Below are positions 23,820 to 27,906 of a stretch of DNA of 27,906 nt, piece after piece. Within the stretch, counting starts at the first letter, position 1. Each line of letters begins with the position of its first letter. Source of the DNA: an uncultured Flavobacteriales bacterium (GTDB lineage Bacteria; Bacteroidota; Bacteroidia; Flavobacteriales_E; Vicingaceae); contig CALCHN010000012.1 of NCBI GenBank assembly GCA_937901255.1, positions 1 through 27,906 on the forward strand, given 5' to 3'. The translations under genes and the position numbers were made by a program. The notes beneath the pieces were generated by a model that worked only from the letters and a program-made list of their open reading frames with translations, had not been told where the DNA came from and did no database searches.

Positions 23820-26800
23820 CTAATAAACGATAGTTACCTTACCAATTTGTTGGAATTTTTTACCATTAGTATCTTTGTAATTGAGTTTCCATACATAGGT
23901 GCCACTTTGTACTATATTGCCTTTATAAGTACCATTCCATCCATCAAAAGGATTGTAAGACTCAAAGATAACTTCGCCCCATCTATCGAAGATAAGGAAG
24001 GAATAGCCTTCAGCTCTAACACCAAAGCCTTGAGGAGCGAAAAATTCATTTAAATTATCACCATCAGGAGTAAAAGCATTAGGGACAAAGACACCTGTTT
24101 CGCCATTAATTTTCACGAGTTTGGTAATAGAATCCGTACAACCATTATCATTAGTAACTATGAGAGTAACAGGATAAGAAGCCGTATCTTCACCGGGGAA
24201 AGTGAAATTAGGGTGCTGCATAGCACTAGACCCAAGGTTAGCAAAATCCCATTGCCAAGAAGCGATGTTAAAGTGAGAGAGGTCAGTAAAATAAACCAAA
24301 GGATCAAAAAGTGTAACATCTAAAGGCGAATAAGAGAAGTTAGCCGTAGGATTTTCTAGCACTTCAATATAAGCAGTTTGAGTTAAAACCCCAGGGCAAC
24401 CATTATTGTCAGTAACAAAAAGCGACACATCATAAGTTCCGGGAGACGTATAAGTAGTAGTTACTGTATCACCAAATAAAGTAGTACCATTACCCAAATC
24501 CCAATAAAAAGTATCAATTAAAGTAGTATCAGTAGCATTATAGAGCTCAACTTTTAAAGGAGCACAACCACTAAGCACATCAGCAGAAAAATTAATGTAA
24601 TTTATAGGTCCAGGTTGATTAACAGTAAGGGTAACCGCCTCAGAACAACCATTAGCATCACTAACGGTAATCGTAACATTACCAGCCAATAAGTTGTTAG
24701 CCACAGGATTATTACCTACGCCATTAACCGACCAGTTGTAACTATATGCAGGCGTTCCTCCTTGTGGTGCCACAGCAATTTGACCATCATTATAACCATT
24801 ACAAGAAACATCAGTAACAACATTAGGAATAGTAATAGCAGTAGGTTCATTAATAGTAATATTACCACCATTAACACTACAACCATTAGCATCCTCCACC
24901 ACTACCGTATAAGTTCCTGGAGATAAACCAGAGAACGCATTAGTAGCAGAAAAAGTAGTCCCATTATCAATACTGTAATTTAAAGGAGCAGTACCCCCAC
25001 TAGCAAAAATAGTAATATTACCATCAGCATTATTACCATTATTAGCGTTATTACAACTCACATCAGCAGCAGTAATAGAATCAATTACCAATAATGCAGG
25101 GTCAGTAAGGGTAAGCATTACTGTATCTACACAAGTGTTATCATCTACAACACCAACCACATAGTTACCAGTACATAAATTATTAAAAACACCCGTAGCC
25201 TGAAAATTAATACCATCAATAGTATATTGATAAACCCCAGTACCACCAGCAGCACTAACATTTATTGTTCCATCACAAGCACCATTACAAAGTGGATTAG
25301 AAGATGAAGCAAGCGTTAAATCCAATATAGCAGGTTCAGAAATAGTAGTATCACCAGTTACCACACATCCAAGAGCATCTGTTACAGTAACCGAATAAAG
25401 ATTAGGACAAAGCCCGGTTTCTGTATCAGTAGTGCCACCAGAAGACCAACTATAAGAGTAAGGAGCAGTGCCACCATTTACTACTACAGCAGCAATACCA
25501 TCACACGCTCCATGGCAAGTTACATTAGTAGCACCCATAGTAACCGAAAGAGGCGGATTAACAGTTACCGTTACCGAATCAGTACCAAAACAGTTGTTGG
25601 CATCGGTAACTGTAACATAATAAGTAGTGGTAGTAGTAGGCGTAACAGTAGGATTAAAAACGGTAGAAAAACCAAGGTTACCATTTTCATCCCAAGAATA
25701 AGAATAACCAGTACCGTTAGGAGTAGCCTCTAAAGTAGCAGCATCACCATAACAAATAGTGGTGTCTAACCCTGCATCAACAACAAGACCAGGAGCCACC
25801 GTAACTGTAACAGTAGCTCTAGGACTTACACATCCGTTAACAGTAGTTTGTACATAATAAGCAGTAGTAGTCGTTAAAACAGGTGTAGTATAACTAGCAC
25901 CAGTAGTTAATAAATTACCCCCTGTAGCAGCATCGTACCACTCGTAAGTACCACCAGGAGCAGTAGCTGTAAGTGTAGCCGTATTACTTGGACAAATAGT
26001 AACATCTGCAGCGGTAGGAGCAGCAGGAGTAGGATTAACGGTAATAGTATAAGTTACTGGAGTTCCCACACAGCCATTAAGTGTAGGCGTAACAGAAACA
26101 GTACTAGTAATAGCACTACCAGTAGTATTAGTAGCGGTAAAAGCAGGAGTGTTACCAGTACCCGAAGCAGCTAAACCAATAGCCGTATTAGAGTTGGTCC
26201 AATTAAAAGTAGCCCCTGCAGGAGTAGAAGTAAAAGCAGAAGCAGGCACATTATCACCATTACAAACAGTGATGTTAGCAATAGGATCAACAACAGGAAC
26301 AGGGTTAACAGTAATCGTTATCGAATCAGTTCCAACGCAGTTATTAGCATCCGTAACAGTAACATAATAAGTAATAGTAGATGTAGGCGTAACCGTAGGA
26401 TTATAAACGGTAGAAAAACCAAGGTTACCATTTTCATCCCAAGAATAAGAATACCCGGGACCATTTGGAGTAGCATTAAGTGTGTAAGTATCGCCATTAC
26501 AAATGGTAGCATCTACTCCAGCATCAGCTACTAAACCAGATGCCACAGTAACCGTAACCGTAGTTCTAGGACTCACACATCCGTTAACAGTAGTTTGCAC
26601 ATAATAAGAAGTAGTAGTAGTTAAAACAGGGGTAGTATAACTAGTACCAGTAGTTAATAAATTACCGCCTGTAGCAGCATCGTACCACTCGTAAGTACCA
26701 CCTGGAGCAGTAGCGGTAAGGGTAGCCGTATTATTTGGGCAAATAGTAACACCAGCAGCAGTAGGAGCAGCAGGAGTAGGATTAACCGTTATGGTATAAG

Positions 26801-27906
26801 TTACAGGCGTACCTACACAACCATTCAATGTAGGAGTAACAGAAACAGTTGAAGTAATAGGAGCAGTAGTGGTATTAGTAGCGGTAAAAGTAGGCGTATT
26901 ACCACTTCCAGAAGCTGCTAAACCAATTGTTGTATTAGAGTTCGTCCAAGTAAAAGTAGCACCAGCAGGCGTAGAAGTAAAAGCTGAAGCAGGCACATTA
27001 GCTCCATTACAAACGGTAATGTTAGTAATAGCATTTACCACAGGAGTAGGATTAACGGTAATAGTATAAGTTACAGGCGTACCTACACAACCATTCAATG
27101 TAGGAGTAACAGAAACAGTTGAAGTAATAGGAGCAGTAGTGGTATTAGTAGCGGTAAAAGCTGGTGTATTACCTGTCCCTGAAGCAGCTAAACCAATAGC
27201 AGTATTAGAGTTAGTCCAATTAAAAGTAGCTCCGGCAGGCGTAGAAGAAAAAGCCGAAGCAGGTACATTAGCTCCATTACAAACGGTAATGTTGGTAATA
27301 GGGTTAACCACCGGAGTAGGATTAACGGTAATAGTATAAGTTACAGGCGTACCTACACAACCATTCAATGTAGGCGTAACAGAAATAGTTGAAGTAATAG
27401 GAGCAGTAGTAGTATTAGTGGCAGTAAAAGCAGGGGTATTACCACTACCTGAAGCAGCTAAACCAATTGTTGTACTAGAGTTGGTCCAATTAAAAGTAGC
27501 CCCGGCAGGTGTAGAAGTAAAAGCAGAAGCAGGTACATTAGCACCATTACAAACGGTAATGTTGGTAATAGGATTAACCACCGGAGTAGGGTTAACGGTA
27601 ATAGTATAAGTTACAGGGGTACCTGGACAGCCATTAAGCGTTGGTGTAACAGTTATAGTTGAAGTAATAGGAGCAGTAGTAGTATTAGTGGCAGTAAAAG
27701 CAGGGGTATTACCACTACCTGAAGCAGCTAGACCAATAGCAGTATTAGAGTTAGTCCAAGTAAAAGTAGCACCAGCAGGAGTAGAAGTAAAAGCCGAAGC
27801 AGGTACATTGGCTCCATTACAAACGGTAATGTTGGTAATAGGGTTAACCACAGGAGTAGGATTAACAGTTATAGTATAAGTTACAGGAACACCCACGCAC
27901 CCATTA
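23820..27906 (-). CDS. giant T9SS type B repeat adhesin-like protein (N-terminus outside window)
   Basis: The frame is open through the window edge, giving at least 1362 residues. The GTG at 27896 is inside a repeat and is not a start. From the visible N-terminal side there are about four 90-residue PKD-like repeats (TPVTYTITVNPTPVVNPITN, then VCNGANVPASAF). A 249-residue compound unit comes next, present nearly twice: Ig-like CHU_C-associated (TICPNNTATLTATAPGGTYEWYD in part), PKD-like (YSYSWDENGNLGFSTV) and a 90-residue domain. Four SprB-type repeats (VTCHGACDG, PLCNGACDG, VSCNNANNG, VSCNGYNDG), two PKD domains and the type B T9SS sorting domain (FVPNAFTPDGDNLNEFF, IFDRWGEVIFES, GWNGTYKG) complete it. 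It is likely a long stalk-like surface protein for adhesion or gliding. Confidence 0.92.
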   Translation of the reverse strand, partial: NGCVGVPVTYTITVNPTPVVNPITNITVCNGANVPASAFTSTPAGATFTWTNSNTAIGLAASGSGNTPAFTATNTTTAPITSTITVTPTLNGCPGTPVTYTITVNPTPVVNPITNITVCNGANVPASAFTSTPAGATFNWTNSSTTIGLAASGSGNTPAFTATNTTTAPITSTISVTPTLNGCVGTPVTYTITVNPTPVVNPITNITVCNGANVPASAFSSTPAGATFNWTNSNTAIGLAASGTGNTPAFTATNTTTAPITSTVSVTPTLNGCVGTPVTYTITVNPTPVVNAITNITVCNGANVPASAFTSTPAGATFTWTNSNTTIGLAASGSGNTPTFTATNTTTAPITSTVSVTPTLNGCVGTPVTYTITVNPTPAAPTAAGVTICPNNTATLTATAPGGTYEWYDAATGGNLLTTGTSYTTPVLTTTTSYYVQTTVNGCVSPRTTVTVTVASGLVADAGVDATICNGDTYTLNATPNGPGYSYSWDENGNLGFSTVYNPTVTPTSTITYYVTVTDANNCVGTDSITITVNPVPVVDPIANITVCNGDNVPASAFTSTPAGATFNWTNSNTAIGLAASGTGNTPAFTATNTTGSAITSTVSVTPTLNGCVGTPVTYTITVNPTPAAPTAADVTICPSNTATLTATAPGGTYEWYDAATGGNLLTTGASYTTPVLTTTTAYYVQTTVNGCVSPRATVTVTVAPGLVVDAGLDTTICYGDAATLEATPNGTGYSYSWDENGNLGFSTVFNPTVTPTTTTTYYVTVTDANNCFGTDSVTVTVNPPLSVTMGATNVTCHGACDGIAAVVVNGGTAPYSYSWSSGGTTDTETGLCPNLYSVTVTDALGCVVTGDTTISEPAILDLTLASSSNPLCNGACDGTINVSAAGGTGVYQYTIDGINFQATGVFNNLCTGNYVVGVVDDNTCVDTVMLTLTDPALLVIDSITAADVSCNNANNGNNADGNITIFASGGTAPLNYSIDNGTTFSATNAFSGLSPGTYTVVVEDANGCSVNGGNITINEPTAITIPNVVTDVSCNGYNDGQIAVAPQGGTPAYSYNWSVNGVGNNPVANNLLAGNVTITVSDANGCSEAVTLTVNQPGPINYINFSADVLSGCAPLKVELYNATDTTLIDTFYWDLGNGTTLFGDTVTTTYTSPGTYDVSLFVTDNNGCPGVLTQTAYIEVLENPTANFSYSPLDVTLFDPLVYFTDLSHFNIASWQWDFANLGSSAMQHPNFTFPGEDTASYPVTLIVTNDNGCTDSITKLVKINGETGVFVPNAFTPDGDNLNEFFAPQGFGVRAEGYSFLIFDRWGEVIFESYNPFDGWNGTYKGNIVQSGTYVWKLNYKDTNGKKFQQIGKVTIVY
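25551..26780 (-). repeat. 747-bp compound repeat, about 1.6 copies
   Basis: The string CAGCAGGAGTAGG recurs at 26768 and 26021, exactly 747 bp (249 codons) apart, and the domains between follow the same order. The second copy lacks the final 90-residue domain because SprB repeats begin there. Both copies are in frame with the surface protein. Confidence 0.8.
26781..27906 (-). repeat. 270-bp in-frame tandem repeats, about four copies
   Basis: The string GGAGTAGG followed by (A/G)TTAAC recurs with block starts at 26771, 27041, 27311, 27581 and 27851, each exactly 270 bp (90 codons) apart, running off the window. Parts of neighbouring units are identical at the DNA level and other parts differ, mostly synonymously. 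Confidence 0.9.

Noticed and set aside
26149..27879. Several plus-strand open frames of 63-72 codons at regular spacing opposite the last surface protein
   Set aside because: They are copies of the same antisense frame in each 270-bp repeat, left open by the repeat's base composition. The opposite strand carries a clear domain-rich protein.
27894..27896. GTG at 27896 as the start of the last surface protein
   Set aside because: It falls within the repeat sequence NGCVGVPVT, the frame stays open to the window edge, and there is no signal peptide. The real start is outside the window.
25551..27906. CRISPR-like array from the evenly spaced repeats
   Set aside because: The period is 270 bp and 747 bp, in frame with a protein, and the intervening sequence encodes conserved domains and not unique spacers.

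Overview
The window looks like a chromosomal segment from an AT-rich member of the Bacteroidota, most likely a flavobacterium-like marine or free-living lineage. Four things point there. The ribosomal cluster has the order rplM-rpsI-rpsB. Promoter boxes of the Bacteroidota type TAnnTTTG recur upstream of genes. Three secreted proteins carry the type IX secretion (T9SS) type B / gliding-motility C-terminal sorting domain. Several families, such as the Big_5 lipoprotein, PafA-like phosphatase and SprB repeats, are typical of the phylum. No rRNA, tRNA, CRISPR array, transposase, integrase or phage gene was seen.

Layout. 1-1301 (minus): rpsB (cut by the window edge), rpsI and rplM, with a good promoter and a possible r-protein leader at 1302-1479. 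1586-3106 (minus): dihydroorotase followed by a 51-residue lipoprotein. 3237-6408 (plus): an 860-residue T9SS cargo protein with fibronectin-like domains, then riboflavin synthase one base later. 6440-8511 (minus): free methionine-(R)-sulfoxide reductase overlapping a Big_5 lipoprotein. 8565-10401 (minus): a two-gene type II restriction-modification cassette, an M.HhaI-like C5 methyltransferase and an R.HinP1I-like nuclease, predicted to act at GCGC. 10501-12411 (plus): a YbdG-like MscS channel and 3-hydroxyanthranilate 3,4-dioxygenase. 12412-13016: a repeat-rich gap with a REP-like palindromic element. 13017-15443 (plus): an M61 peptidase with a PDZ domain and an RDD membrane protein, closed by a terminator. 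15798-18075 (plus): a PafA-like phosphatase and a lipoprotein. 18200-20149 (plus): gyrB, with a terminator that can serve both strands. 20202-27906 (minus): an unrecognised exported protein whose start codon sits in a perfect inverted repeat, then two large T9SS type B surface proteins, the second running off the window.

Most of the window is core metabolism and housekeeping. The accessory parts are the restriction-modification cassette and the surface-protein locus at 20.2-27.9 kb. The strongest second-look signals are: (i) no GCGC tetranucleotide found by eye in 27.9 kb, matching the predicted specificity of the resident restriction system; (ii) a 15-bp perfect inverted repeat that would fold the start codon of the 293-residue exported protein into a stem; (iii) a possible thioester-domain signature in that protein; and (iv) mosaic 270-bp and 747-bp repeats in the last surface protein. 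I see no clear evidence of a wholly new multi-gene system. The most novel-looking unit is the exported protein at 20202-21083.
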